Part shown: positions 50,406-61,253 of the stretch, piece after piece | How the letters are laid out: every line of letters begins with the position of its first letter | Numbering within the stretch: position 1 is the first letter of the stretch | Assembly: GCA_902490585.1 (NCBI GenBank) | Contig: CABUEI010000003.1 | Location: 1-64,000 of the forward strand | DNA length: 64,000 nucleotides | Direction: 5' to 3' | Origin: an uncultured Oscillospiraceae bacterium | Lineage (GTDB): Bacteria > Bacillota > Clostridia > Oscillospirales > Ruminococcaceae | Translations under genes and position numbers: made by a program | Notes under the pieces: model-generated | Told to the model about the DNA's origin: nothing | Databases searched by the model: none | What the model saw: only the letters and a program-made list of their open reading frames with translations

Positions 50406-52815
50406 TGACGTAGCCTCCCTTCAGCAGCAGTTCTCTCATCCGGGTTTCGGTCTCGATCATCTCATCGTAGGCTTCGAAGTACTGTCTGCGGATTTCTTCC
50501 GGAGGAACTGTTTCTTGTTCCTTCTTTTCGATATAGTTGTTGATTGCCAGAGAGTAGTCCTTTTCTCGAATGTCGGCAATCGTGACGATCTTGACCTTTT
50601 CGATCACGTCTTCGTAGGCAGTATAGTAATCGAAAACTGTCTGGATGTCGGCCTCAGTCATAATATTCTGCGCTCTCTGAGGAGTGTAGATACCAGAGCC
50701 GTCAATCATGCAAATGCGGCCTCTATGAGAGACGACCTTGTTGTTGTTCAGGAAGAGGATACAAGCGGACACTCCAGTCGAGTAGAATACTCCGCTGGCC
50801 ATCGTGATGATAGCTTCCAGCTTATCCGACTCAACGAGCTGCCGCCGGATTTCTCCCTCCTTGCCGCTCCTGAACAGGACTCCTTGCGGAAGTACAACAG
50901 CGCAGCGTCCGGTCTTCGGGTTCATCGACTTCACCATGTGCTGCAGCCATGCAAAGTCACCGTTGGAGTCAGTCGGGCAGCCCCAGATGTTACGACCGTA
51001 GATGTCGCTGCTGAATTGTTCGGAGCCCCAGTTCTTCAGAGAGAAGGGAGGGTTCGCTACCACACAATCAAAGGTTTGCAAAGAACCTCTTTCCAGATAA
51101 TTGGGTGAGCGAAGTGTATCGCCCTGTGTGACTTTGAAGTCTTTAGCTCCGTGCAAGAACAAGTTCATCCGTGCGATTGCGGAGGTTGCGAGGTTTTTCT
51201 CCTGACCGTAGATGCGGCCATAGGTGAGTTTGTCACCATGCATGAATCGGATGGCCTCGATTAGCATCCCGCCCGTTCCACATGCTGGATCGTACACGGT
51301 TTCGCCAGCTTTTGGAGCCAGCAGCATGATGAGCAGCTTAACGATAGAACGTGGGGTGTAAAACTCACCAGCATTTTTCTTTGACAGGTCTGCGAATTTC
51401 TTAATCAGGAATTCATAGCTGTCACCCATGACGTCGGCAGAGTAATTGTTGTTGCCGACTTTGAGCTTGGACATGTGCTCAATGAGGTCCTTTAATCTCT
51501 CGTCAGAGAGTTTTGTTTTGTCTGTCCAGTTCGCATCATCAAAGCTGCTAAAGACGCCACTCAGGGTATCCGGGTTTGCCCGCTCAATACCATTCATTGC
51601 GTTTACGATAGCAACTCCGACGTTTTCGCTTGCCTCACGAACATCCTGCCAGTGACATCCATCCGGGATGACAAAGCGATGGTTTTCAGCGAAGCTCGCA
51701 TATTCCTCATCGCCACCGGATTCCTCAAGGGCTACCTGTGTTTCTTCGTCATAGACATCGGAGAGCCTTTTGAAGAACAGAATCGGTGTCACGTAGCTCT
51801 TGTACTCGTCCTGATTGATAGGACCACGCAAAATGTTGCAGGCCTCAAACAGGTGTGAAAAGAGCTTCTGACTTGTCGTTTCTTCAGGATGGGCTGTGCT
51901 GGCATCAAGTTCGAGATCAGCAACATCCATAGCTGATTCAATCATCTCTGCACGACCTCCTGTTTTTACTTTCTTACCGGTAGATGGGGCAATACCCACG
52001 CTCCCGGTTTCGTTCTTTTTCTCGATTTTTGCTGGATACCGGTTTTCAAATTCCAGCAGGATTTTAAGGAGCCTTTCATCCAAGAACGTGAGAGCATGCT
52101 TCCTAATGCTGGTCGGCACACCGTAGTAGGCTTCGGCAACAGAACCGGTAATCGCAGCAAGTGTATCGCTGTCGCCGCCGATGGAGATAGCATTTCTTAT
52201 GGCATCCTCGAAGTTGGTCGACTCAAAGAATGCCTCTAATGCCTGTGGGACGGTATCCTGACAGGTCTCGTTAAACCGATAGGTCTCCCGGATGCTGTCA
52301 AGGGTAAAGCCCAATGGATAGTAGTTCTTTATAATGTAATCCTGTATCTCAATCAGGCTCTTCCCGGTCCGGGCAAGGAACACAGCAACAGCGGTAGCTT
52401 CGGCTCCTTTTAGACCCTCCGGATGGTTATGGGTCACTTCGGTAACAGCTCTTGAAAGCTGCTTAACTTCATCAATGGTTCTTCCAACGTAACCGCACCC
52501 GCTGACCCTCATTGCGGCCCCATTGCCGTAACTATTGTAGGGTTGTGGATTATCAGAATATATCCAATGATGAAATGATCCGCCGTAACCGCAATTTGGA
52601 TACGGACGTCCGATGTTCTGCATGGAGCGTATTGCTTGTTCGTTCAAGTTTCTGTAATCAGATTCGCTTCTCATAAGAGCATCGCATATGGCCAGCGACA
52701 TCACAGAATCATCAGTGAAAAAACACTTGTGCGTAAGAAAATCAAAATCCTTTGATCTATGATTATCCCACTCGAAACGTGATCCGACAATGTCGCCAAT
52801 TATTGCGCCTATCAT
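50398..52815 (-). CDS. ADP-ribosylglycohydrolase - HsdM fusion
   Basis: 805 aa. Residues 1-265 are a DraG/ARH-type ADP-ribosylglycohydrolase with its metal-binding motifs intact (GAIIGDIVGSRFE, FTDDS at 33-37, IGGDSDT with Asp215 and Asp217). A linker of about 40 residues follows. Residues 300-805 are a complete Type I HsdM (LFFKRLSDVYDEE, DPACGTGGMLIEA, ANPPFSLKNW). ARH enzymes remove ADP-ribose from proteins or other acceptors. An internal AGGAGGT (51955-51961) sits 9 nt before an in-frame ATG at 51945, so a separate HsdM of about 515 aa could also be made. It is the fusion I find most unusual in the window. Confidence 0.93.
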   Translation of the reverse strand: MIGAIIGDIVGSRFEWDNHRSKDFDFLTHKCFFTDDSVMSLAICDALMRSESDYRNLNEQAIRSMQNIGRPYPNCGYGGSFHHWIYSDNPQPYNSYGNGAAMRVSGCGYVGRTIDEVKQLSRAVTEVTHNHPEGLKGAEATAVAVFLARTGKSLIEIQDYIIKNYYPLGFTLDSIRETYRFNETCQDTVPQALEAFFESTNFEDAIRNAISIGGDSDTLAAITGSVAEAYYGVPTSIRKHALTFLDERLLKILLEFENRYPAKIEKKNETGSVGIAPSTGKKVKTGGRAEMIESAMDVADLELDASTAHPEETTSQKLFSHLFEACNILRGPINQDEYKSYVTPILFFKRLSDVYDEETQVALEESGGDEEYASFAENHRFVIPDGCHWQDVREASENVGVAIVNAMNGIERANPDTLSGVFSSFDDANWTDKTKLSDERLKDLIEHMSKLKVGNNNYSADVMGDSYEFLIKKFADLSKKNAGEFYTPRSIVKLLIMLLAPKAGETVYDPACGTGGMLIEAIRFMHGDKLTYGRIYGQEKNLATSAIARMNLFLHGAKDFKVTQGDTLRSPNYLERGSLQTFDCVVANPPFSLKNWGSEQFSSDIYGRNIWGCPTDSNGDFAWLQHMVKSMNPKTGRCAVVLPQGVLFRSGKEGEIRRQLVESDKLEAIITMASGVFYSTGVSACILFLNNNKVVSHRGRICMIDGSGIYTPQRAQNIMTEADIQTVFDYYTAYEDVIEKVKIVTIADIREKDYSLAINNYIEKKEQETVPPEEIRRQYFEAYDEMIETETRMRELLLKGGYVSE
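51945..51961 (-). promoter_or_regulatory. Internal ribosome site and ATG within the ARH-HsdM gene
   Basis: AGGAGGT, 9 nt, ATG (codon 291 of the fusion) on the minus strand. Initiation here would give an HsdM of normal length (about 515 aa) without the glycohydrolase. Confidence 0.6.
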
Positions 52816-52839
52816 CTAAAAACCTCGCTTTCCATAGAA

Positions 52840-55764
52840 TTAATAATACTGCTCGATATAGTTGTAGGCTTTATCAAAAACCTCTTTATCTTTGATCTTA
52901 TACTTAATCCAAACGACGCTACGCAGGGCCCTTTTTACTTCCTGCTTACCGGCAGTTGTGCTTTGCCAGCCATCGAAACGAACAATTTTAACAATGCTGT
53001 CAATGTCTGCTACGATACGCTCAACAATAACTGGAGTGCTCTTGTTTTTGATACCATTAAAGAGTTCGGTAAGAGCAGCAATACCTTTGTCGATTTCCTG
53101 TTCTGGAACGACTTCTTTTTCTGCCTGTGCCGCTTCTTTTGCAAGTTCAAGCAGGAGCTTCAGAAACTCAATGCTGGTAATGAGACCTTGCTCATGCTTT
53201 TCACGTAGAGCCTCAAGTTTCTCGCCAAGACGTACAAACTTTGGATCGTCATTGTGTTTCAAAATTTTAGCAACAAGGTTAATCTCAACCTTCTTCGTTG
53301 TTTTCTTCAAATTTTTCTGTTTTTCCAAGAAATCGTCAATAAGGTCAGCATCCATAGACAGAATGTCCATATCCTCATCTGCCTCTCCGACTGTTACATT
53401 TTGGTGGACAAGATCAATGGTTTTTGCACCAAGAGAAGCCCAAATCAAACCACCACGGCCATCAGTCGGTTTGACGGATTCATATACGCGAGAAAGCCAC
53501 TGGTAGTCAATTTTATAAGGATTTAGAAAACCATCTGGAGAAAGTGCATCCCATGCGCGATTCAAAACACGATAATCTGCAGCAAACGCATCCTTCTCTT
53601 TGTTTGTCGGGAGGCACTCCTGCGCGGCCATCAGGCCTTCCCAGCCTTCAACAGTTCTATCAATGCCCATAAAATAGCTCAGGCACTTTTTAAGGAGAGC
53701 TGGGAACTGTTTCTTGATTTCTTCAATATTCGTGATAATGCGACGCATGCTGTTCTCGTCGAAATCGAGAGCCTTTGCCACATCATCGAAAATTCCAATA
53801 TAATCGACGATTAGCCCGTGAGTTTTACCCTGATCGTAGGTTCGGTTTGTACGGCAGATGGCCTGAAGAAGAGTGTGATCCTTCATGGGCTTATCAAGAT
53901 ACATGGCTTGAAGAATAGGAGCATCGAAGCCAGTCAGCAGTTTTGCAGTAACGATAACGAGTTTGAGCGGGCTATTAGGATCACGGAAATAATCCAAAAC
54001 CTTGCTTTCTTGATCGCGGTCACGACGATACTTCTTATAACGATCTTCTTTATCGTTATTAGTGTCCATTACGATGGTGGTTGCTTCTTCACCAAGTAGC
54101 TCATCAAGGACTTCTTTGTACATGAGACAGCATTCACGATCGTAAACGACGACCTGTCCTTTGTAACCGTTTGGCTCAATTTTCTGTTTGAAATGTTTAG
54201 CAATATGCTCACACACCTTACGGATGCGAGACGGATTGTACATGATAGCCTTCATATTGACACGGCGAGACAGCTCGTTCTTTTCGTTCTTTGTAAGACC
54301 AGCTTCGTCGGTCATTGCATCAAATTCACGGTCCAGATTATCCTTGTCAACATGAAGCTCAACTGGAACAGGCTCGAAGTGAAGAGGTAACGTCGCACCG
54401 TCACGTATAGAATCTGAGAACGAGTAGCGGCTCATATAACCGGTGCGATCCTCTTCTGCGCCAAATGTGGCAAAGGTGTTCTTATCCACACGATTGATAG
54501 GAGTTCCTGTCAGACCAAAGAAGAATGCATTTGGAAGAGCTGTACGCATTTTCTCGCCGAGATCTCCTTCCTGAGTTCTGTGCGCCTCATCGACCATGAC
54601 TATGATATTATCTCGCGCGTTAAGTTCGCCGTTGACCTCACCAAATTTGAAAATCGTAGTGATGAGGATTTTACGCATATCTCCACGGAAGAAGGAAAGT
54701 AATTCTTCCTTTGTAGCTGCGCTTGTTAGGTTGGGAATATCAGAGGCATTGAATGTTGCAGTTATCTGTGTTTCAAGGTCAATACGATCGTCCACAATCA
54801 CAACTGTGGGATTCTTGAGTTCAGGAATCATACGAAGCTTTTGAGCGGCAAAGACCATCAGCAAAGATTTACCGGAGCCTTGAAAATGCCAGATTAAGCC
54901 TTTTTTCGGATATCCAGCTACAACGCGGTCAACAATCATATTTGCGCCTTCAAACTGCTGATAGCGACAGATAATTTTGTACTTGCGATACTTTTTATCC
55001 GTTGCAAACATGGTGAAGAACTGGAAGATGTCCATAACCTTTTCAGGTGTAATCATATCCTCAATACTAATCTTCACATCGGCAAGACCCCCATCAGTTT
55101 TGTGGGTTGCGGTGTGCCACGGTCCCCACATGTTAATAGGCATATTAATGGAACCGTAGCGATAACACTTTCCTTCGGTGGCAAAGTTGAAAACGTTTGT
55201 TACAAACATAGCAGGGATGCTTTTCTCGTAAGCTGCGATATCTCCAGCGGCATCCAACCATGTGATTGCGCTGCGAACAGGAGTTTTTAGTTCACCAATC
55301 GCAATTGGAAAGCCATTAATCAGAAGAACGATATCAAGTCGCTTCCCACCTTCGGCCTGTGGGTACACCCACTGATTTGTAACAACATATTCATTCAGCG
55401 CAAGGTCCTCTTTACGCATTGTTCCAAAGAAACGTATGGGCACCATGCGTCCGTCTTTACCAAATGGGTAGGAATTCTCCTCGAAAATCATCTTTTTAAA
55501 GACCTCGTTCTGGGTGACAAGGTTATGAGGCTGAACAGAAAGTATAACAGTCCTCAGCTTATAGATAACTTCATCTGCGCGAGAGGGTTCTTCTGCAATT
55601 TCGGGATTCAACCTAATCAATGCTTCTTTCACCATAGGCTCGACCAACACATCCGAATGCATACGAGGTAGTTCCTCGGCGGGGATGTACTTCCAGCCGT
55701 TAGTTTTCAGAGTAGAAACTATCATCTGCTCAATAGTGTTATCTTCGTTAAAAGTTGCTGTCAT
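52840..55764 (-). CDS. hsdR: HsdR, Type I restriction endonuclease subunit
   Basis: About 974 aa from the ATG at 55764 (TGGAGGTAAT site). PD-(D/E)XK nuclease in the first 200 residues (GGKRLDIVLLINGFPIAIGELKTP). SF2 motor motifs are GSGKSLLM (I), VDEAHRTQEG (II) and GLTGTPINR (III). C-terminal helical region. It translocates and cuts unmodified DNA. All key motifs are intact. Confidence 0.95.
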   Translation of the reverse strand: MTATFNEDNTIEQMIVSTLKTNGWKYIPAEELPRMHSDVLVEPMVKEALIRLNPEIAEEPSRADEVIYKLRTVILSVQPHNLVTQNEVFKKMIFEENSYPFGKDGRMVPIRFFGTMRKEDLALNEYVVTNQWVYPQAEGGKRLDIVLLINGFPIAIGELKTPVRSAITWLDAAGDIAAYEKSIPAMFVTNVFNFATEGKCYRYGSINMPINMWGPWHTATHKTDGGLADVKISIEDMITPEKVMDIFQFFTMFATDKKYRKYKIICRYQQFEGANMIVDRVVAGYPKKGLIWHFQGSGKSLLMVFAAQKLRMIPELKNPTVVIVDDRIDLETQITATFNASDIPNLTSAATKEELLSFFRGDMRKILITTIFKFGEVNGELNARDNIIVMVDEAHRTQEGDLGEKMRTALPNAFFFGLTGTPINRVDKNTFATFGAEEDRTGYMSRYSFSDSIRDGATLPLHFEPVPVELHVDKDNLDREFDAMTDEAGLTKNEKNELSRRVNMKAIMYNPSRIRKVCEHIAKHFKQKIEPNGYKGQVVVYDRECCLMYKEVLDELLGEEATTIVMDTNNDKEDRYKKYRRDRDQESKVLDYFRDPNSPLKLVIVTAKLLTGFDAPILQAMYLDKPMKDHTLLQAICRTNRTYDQGKTHGLIVDYIGIFDDVAKALDFDENSMRRIITNIEEIKKQFPALLKKCLSYFMGIDRTVEGWEGLMAAQECLPTNKEKDAFAADYRVLNRAWDALSPDGFLNPYKIDYQWLSRVYESVKPTDGRGGLIWASLGAKTIDLVHQNVTVGEADEDMDILSMDADLIDDFLEKQKNLKKTTKKVEINLVAKILKHNDDPKFVRLGEKLEALREKHEQGLITSIEFLKLLLELAKEAAQAEKEVVPEQEIDKGIAALTELFNGIKNKSTPVIVERIVADIDSIVKIVRFDGWQSTTAGKQEVKRALRSVVWIKYKIKDKEVFDKAYNYIEQYY

Positions 55765-55825
55765 ATTATTACCTCCATTATTTGTCAATTTTATCATATC
55801 AAATTATCTGTTCCGTATTACGAAC

Positions 55826-57436
55826 TCAGAATAATTTTGATTGAATTTCCTGCTGAACACGCCGCCAACCATCCTCGGCTGCAGCGATGGTATCTTTATA
55901 GTATTTCAGACCAGCGTTGTACTCTTTAATTAATTCATCCTGTGCTTCAAGCGGCAATATTGGAACTTCCAGCTCAGCAATGTCCTTATAGTTAATATTT
56001 ACTACCGCAGTACCTCTTTTTAGGCTTTGAAGCATTTTCATTCCAACCGGGGCTTCAAGGAAGAGTTTTAGATAGCCACCGCGCAACATCTCCTTGGGCC
56101 TAATTACGTTAATATTCGCTGAGGGGATACATATCATCGGTTGCTTTGCAAAAACAGCAATTTTAACCGTGGTTCCTCTGGCGGTTACAAGAACATCTCC
56201 GTCTTCGAGGATGTAACGTGATACTTTTCTTTCTTCTTCTTCTTCAATTTGCTCGAGGTTCTCATAGTCAATTCCAATGTCAGTGATGTTCGAAATATTG
56301 ATAACTGCCACATTACCGTTTTCCACCTTTGCATTTACGGCCTTGCCTCGGAATACTATCGCTGCATCTTTCAAGTGCAGCTTCTTTACCGTCGAAACAG
56401 AAAACGCCTTTATATCTTCATCTTCTTCAGAAAACGCCATATCTATGTTCCAACCATTCAGGTCAGCAAACTCATCGCTGAACAGAAGAATCTCATTTTT
56501 TACTATGAGTTTATCACATGGAGATGTTTTGCGGATAGGTTTGTCAGATTCATATTGTCTCAAAACAACATCATCAGTTCTGCCGTTGGAGAATACAAAC
56601 AAGTAGGTTCGGATAGATGTATAAGGCATGAATAGTCCCGCTGGAAGCGCACTTATCTCCTTTATCTTATAGTTGCTTTCGATGTATTCTCTGAGAGAAG
56701 CTGTACTACCACTACCGAAAGTGATCTTTGCGGGAAGCACTATTACAAGATTGCCATCCATATTTATGTGGTACAGCAGATTCTGCACAGCTATCAAATC
56801 TGTTTCTCGACTGATGAAGTCCTCGCCGTTTACAAGTGCACGTCCGCCAAAGATAGGGATGCTGATTATCAGGTCGTATTTTTCAGTGGTGAATCCATAG
56901 CTGTAAATATCGGCAGCCATTATCCTTACATTTTTGATTCCTGCGTACACAACTGAAAGCAACTCTGTTTTTATGACTTGACGAGACGTCAGAGTAAACT
57001 GAATCTTTGGATTTGCTTCAACCACATCGAGCAGAGAAACGCCGTATTGTTCGCACTCAGTGATTAGGATGTTTTTAGTGTCTGCCTCGATATACTCGGA
57101 TAATTTATCAGTCAACACATCCGGAGCTATAATCTCTCTGCCATCATTCGCTATATTAATAAAGGAAAGAATGCCTCGATCGTCTAAACGAGAGAGAACG
57201 TTGTAGATTGTGAAAAATAGTGCAGCATCACCAGGGAAGCGAGGGAGTGCAGCTGATACTTCTTGCATGGTCCGATAGACTGTATCACAATCATCATCTT
57301 TGCCAAAGAGTGCTTTTTTTGTCATAACGACTCTATAGAGAAGGTCTATCATACTTGATTGATCACCAAAACCATAGTTTCTTATAATATCTGCCGCATT
57401 GAACAGGACTTTATTATTCATTGAACTCATACTCAT
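55826..57436 (-). CDS. Pseudo-methylase / specificity (M-S) fusion protein
   Basis: 536 aa from the ATG at 57436, 9 nt after GGAGGTATCT. Residues 60-330 resemble an HsdM methylase fold (LLYHINMDGNLVIVLPAKITFGSGSTASLREYIESNYKIKEISALPAGLF) but the SAM motif DPxxGxG is missing and the motif IV NPPF position reads SIPIF. Residues 350-536 resemble one HsdS TRD (LEDGDVLVTARGTTVKIAVF ... NINYKDIAELEVPILP) with a terminal helix. It is thus probably a catalytically dead methylase-specificity fusion and may guide or regulate the complex. It is the first gene of the operon. Confidence 0.78.
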   Translation of the reverse strand: MSMSSMNNKVLFNAADIIRNYGFGDQSSMIDLLYRVVMTKKALFGKDDDCDTVYRTMQEVSAALPRFPGDAALFFTIYNVLSRLDDRGILSFINIANDGREIIAPDVLTDKLSEYIEADTKNILITECEQYGVSLLDVVEANPKIQFTLTSRQVIKTELLSVVYAGIKNVRIMAADIYSYGFTTEKYDLIISIPIFGGRALVNGEDFISRETDLIAVQNLLYHINMDGNLVIVLPAKITFGSGSTASLREYIESNYKIKEISALPAGLFMPYTSIRTYLFVFSNGRTDDVVLRQYESDKPIRKTSPCDKLIVKNEILLFSDEFADLNGWNIDMAFSEEDEDIKAFSVSTVKKLHLKDAAIVFRGKAVNAKVENGNVAVINISNITDIGIDYENLEQIEEEEERKVSRYILEDGDVLVTARGTTVKIAVFAKQPMICIPSANINVIRPKEMLRGGYLKLFLEAPVGMKMLQSLKRGTAVVNINYKDIAELEVPILPLEAQDELIKEYNAGLKYYKDTIAAAEDGWRRVQQEIQSKLF

Positions 57437-57467
57437 AGGTAGATACCTCCAGTTGTTTTCTATTAGT

Positions 57468-57496
57468 ATTATATCACATTTATTTTGGTATGTCAA
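57468..57496 (-). promoter_or_regulatory. Consensus promoter of the R-M operon
   Basis: TTGACA, 17 bp, TATAAT on the minus strand, a perfect sigma-A match, 32 bp before the first gene's start. The next clear terminator downstream is at 42.9 kb, so it could drive all ten genes. Confidence 0.88.
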
Positions 57497-57577
57497 TACT
57501 AAAATTAAATCTTGTGTGTTTTTTGGTCGATTGAAGTTAAGATTTCTTCTAAACGAAGTATCAACTATTAAAAAACG

Positions 57578-57618
57578 AAAAGAAGTTGAGAAAATTATAT
57601 ATCTTTTCAACTTCTTTT
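57578..57618. terminator. Hairpin upstream of the R-M promoter
   Basis: Inverted repeat AAAAGAAGTTGA (57578-57589) / TCAACTTCTTTT (57607-57618) with T-rich flanks on both strands. Probably a bidirectional terminator insulating the operon from the element to the right. Confidence 0.55.
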
Positions 57619-57738
57619 AGTTAATATGTATCGGCTTGAAAGCGTTAGTTTTATCTGAACCTTTTTACGATATGTAAACCTTTTAACAAAAGGTCAGACC
57701 CTTGTGCACTTTGTATCAAAATAGGTCACTACTTTCAT

Positions 57739-57783
57739 ATCGAGTGTTCATAACGGATTTGAGTTATGAACACTCGATTTTTT
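57739..57783 (+). terminator. 16-bp perfect hairpin with T-run
   Basis: 57739-57754 pairs perfectly with 57763-57778, followed by TTTTTTG on the plus strand. No plus-strand gene ends here, so it may instead mark the element boundary. Confidence 0.55.
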
Positions 57784-57810
57784 GTATTTGTTAGTTTCTT
57801 CGATATGTAT

Positions 57811-57835
57811 GGAGCAGGTTTTGTGCCTGCTCTTT
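57811..57835 (+). terminator. Small hairpin beside the recombinase stop
   Basis: GAGCAGG...CCTGCTC followed by TTTTGTTTT on the plus strand, next to the end of the large recombinase gene. Orientation points away from any plus-strand gene. Confidence 0.45.
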
Positions 57836-57839
57836 TGTT

Positions 57840-59537
<1,698 letters not shown>

Positions 59538-59765
59538 TTAGTCCTCCTTTCCGGCAGCCGAACACACATATTCTACTGCCATTTTACTCGGCGGTGATTC
59601 GTTCGTCAAATCTACGAAATCACTTGTAATGATTCTTTTGAATCGGTCTGTAATAGACGGATTGCTTTGTGTCTTTGCCGTCCGAAAAGACGAGCCCACG
59701 ATATACTTGACTCCGTTTATTACATACTCATTTTCTTGCTGTGCAAGACCACATATAAATTTCAT
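59538..59765 (-). CDS. Small element protein upstream of the recombinase
   Basis: 75 aa. VNGVKYIVGSSFRTAKTQSNPSITDRFKRIITSDF is a small conserved sequence often found next to TndX-like recombinases. Function unknown; possibly a recombination helper. AAGGAAA site. Confidence 0.68.
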   Translation of the reverse strand: MKFICGLAQQENEYVINGVKYIVGSSFRTAKTQSNPSITDRFKRIITSDFVDLTNESPPSKMAVEYVCSAAGKED

Positions 59766-59774
59766 AATATTTCC

Positions 59775-60671
59775 TTACCTTTCATCACGATTTTTTCTAG
59801 CTCGCTCACGGCGCATATAGTCGTCGCCTATGAGTTTCAGGATTGCATTGTATACATCTTTTTGGGTATAACTTTTAGGAAAGAAACGGCGAATATCCTC
59901 ATAAGGAAAACTGATGCGTTCCTTTTGATTCGCTTTTTCTTCACTCATAACAGCGAAGATCTTATCCGCATTAAGCGTTCCCGCTTGGGATAATTTCTTT
60001 AGCCTTTGTGCCTGCGAGAGTGACGGAGTGCAGTCCTCGCTTTCAATGGTACTCATTAATTCGCACTGCTCCTGCTCGGTGAGATAAGATAACTCCACAG
60101 CAGGCGTAAGTGCGATTCGTTCCTCATCCACAAGCTGTAACAGTTCGGGAATGAGATTGGTTAAACGGATATATCGAAACACTTGGTCACGGCTTTCGTT
60201 TGTTTCCTTTCCGATTGCGGTTGCAGTATCCGACTTTGTCGCAACTTGCGACAAGGTTAAATCTGTGCGTTTGCCTTGCTCCTTCAAAGCCTCCATCTTC
60301 ATTTTGTAAGCAAAGGCTTTTTCACTCGGCAATATCCGTTCACGGTGCAGATTGCTGTCCACAACGGCAATCGCCGCTTCGGTGCGGCTGAGGGGATAAA
60401 TTAAGGCGGGTACTTCTGTTAGTCCCGCCCTTTTACTTGCGTGTAATCTTCGGTGTCCCGATATTACTTCATATTCATCTGTAGCATTATCTTTCAGCCT
60501 TACGATTAAGGGCGAGATAATACCCTGCGACTTGATACTTTCCACAAGCTTGTCCATATCCTCATTATCTGTGACTTTATACGGATGACCTTCAAAATCG
60601 TGTAGTTTGCCTATGGGGATACGGGCAGACTTTTTCTTTTTGCTTTCGATTGGGATTTCATTCGTTGTCAT
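59775..60671 (-). CDS. ParB/Spo0J-like protein
   Basis: 298 aa from the ATG at 60671 (AAAGGAGGTT site). ParB N-terminal domain (LHDFEGHPYKVTDNEDMDKLVESIKSQGIISPLIVRL, EVISGHRRLHASKRAG) and HTH (LSQVATKSDTATAIGKETNESRDQVFRYIRLTNL). In such elements ParB acts in maintenance or regulation. No ParA gene is visible in the window. Confidence 0.92.
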   Translation of the reverse strand: MTTNEIPIESKKKKSARIPIGKLHDFEGHPYKVTDNEDMDKLVESIKSQGIISPLIVRLKDNATDEYEVISGHRRLHASKRAGLTEVPALIYPLSRTEAAIAVVDSNLHRERILPSEKAFAYKMKMEALKEQGKRTDLTLSQVATKSDTATAIGKETNESRDQVFRYIRLTNLIPELLQLVDEERIALTPAVELSYLTEQEQCELMSTIESEDCTPSLSQAQRLKKLSQAGTLNADKIFAVMSEEKANQKERISFPYEDIRRFFPKSYTQKDVYNAILKLIGDDYMRRERARKNRDER

Positions 60672-60891
60672 CGCTCCCAACCTCCTTTCTTTAATTTTTA
60701 GGTGTAGTTTTCTTGCAAAGGGTTTTAGGGATTTCTCCCTAACAAGTACTGTTTTGTGCCGAGAGGAGTACAAACAGTCTGCTTGCTAAGATAATGCAAG
60801 CCTCCTATGGCGAAGAGGCTGTTTTGCACGGCAACTATCAAACTGTTTGCTCGCTTCGCCTTAGTTTTCTACCTTGAATTACTCCTATCTC

Positions 60892-61251
60892 TTAAAAAGA
60901 ACCGTCACCGCTACCGTACACAGAACCGTCACTGTGGGAATAAAATCTGTTGTTTATTTCTATGAGTCTTTTGCGGTTGGTACGGCGGAAGGATACTTCA
61001 ATTCCTTTTTCCCTGTAAAGATATTGATAATCATATTTGCGCAACAGTTTGGTGACAGTATTGGGTGGAGTATAGTTATCTCCCACAGCGTTCAGAAGGT
61101 CGGTTGCAGTACCGAGCCATTCTTTTCTTGTCTGCATATAGGCTATTACCTTGCGAAGAAAAGGGTGTTCTTTAGTAAGTACGGGCATACCTGTCTGCGG
61201 TATATCCCCAAGTGCTTCGGCTGCAATCCGTTCACCTTTGGTTATTTGCAT
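60892..61251 (-). CDS. Small conserved integrative-element protein
   Basis: 119 aa from the ATG at 61251 (AAGGGAGTG site). ALGDIPQTGMPVLTKEHPFLRKVIAYMQTRKEWLGTATDLLNAVGDNYTPPNTVTKLLRKYDY resembles a primase or replication-protein C-terminal region found alone in elements; I cannot name it with confidence. The 220-bp gap to ParB shows no gene. Confidence 0.6.
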   Translation of the reverse strand: MQITKGERIAAEALGDIPQTGMPVLTKEHPFLRKVIAYMQTRKEWLGTATDLLNAVGDNYTPPNTVTKLLRKYDYQYLYREKGIEVSFRRTNRKRLIEINNRFYSHSDGSVYGSGDGSF

Positions 61252-61253
61252 TT

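Noticed and set aside
57739..57783. 16-bp hairpin as attachment site of the integrative element
   Set aside because: The position fits an element edge, but the stem and T-run are also an ordinary terminator, and no matching second copy can be seen in the window.
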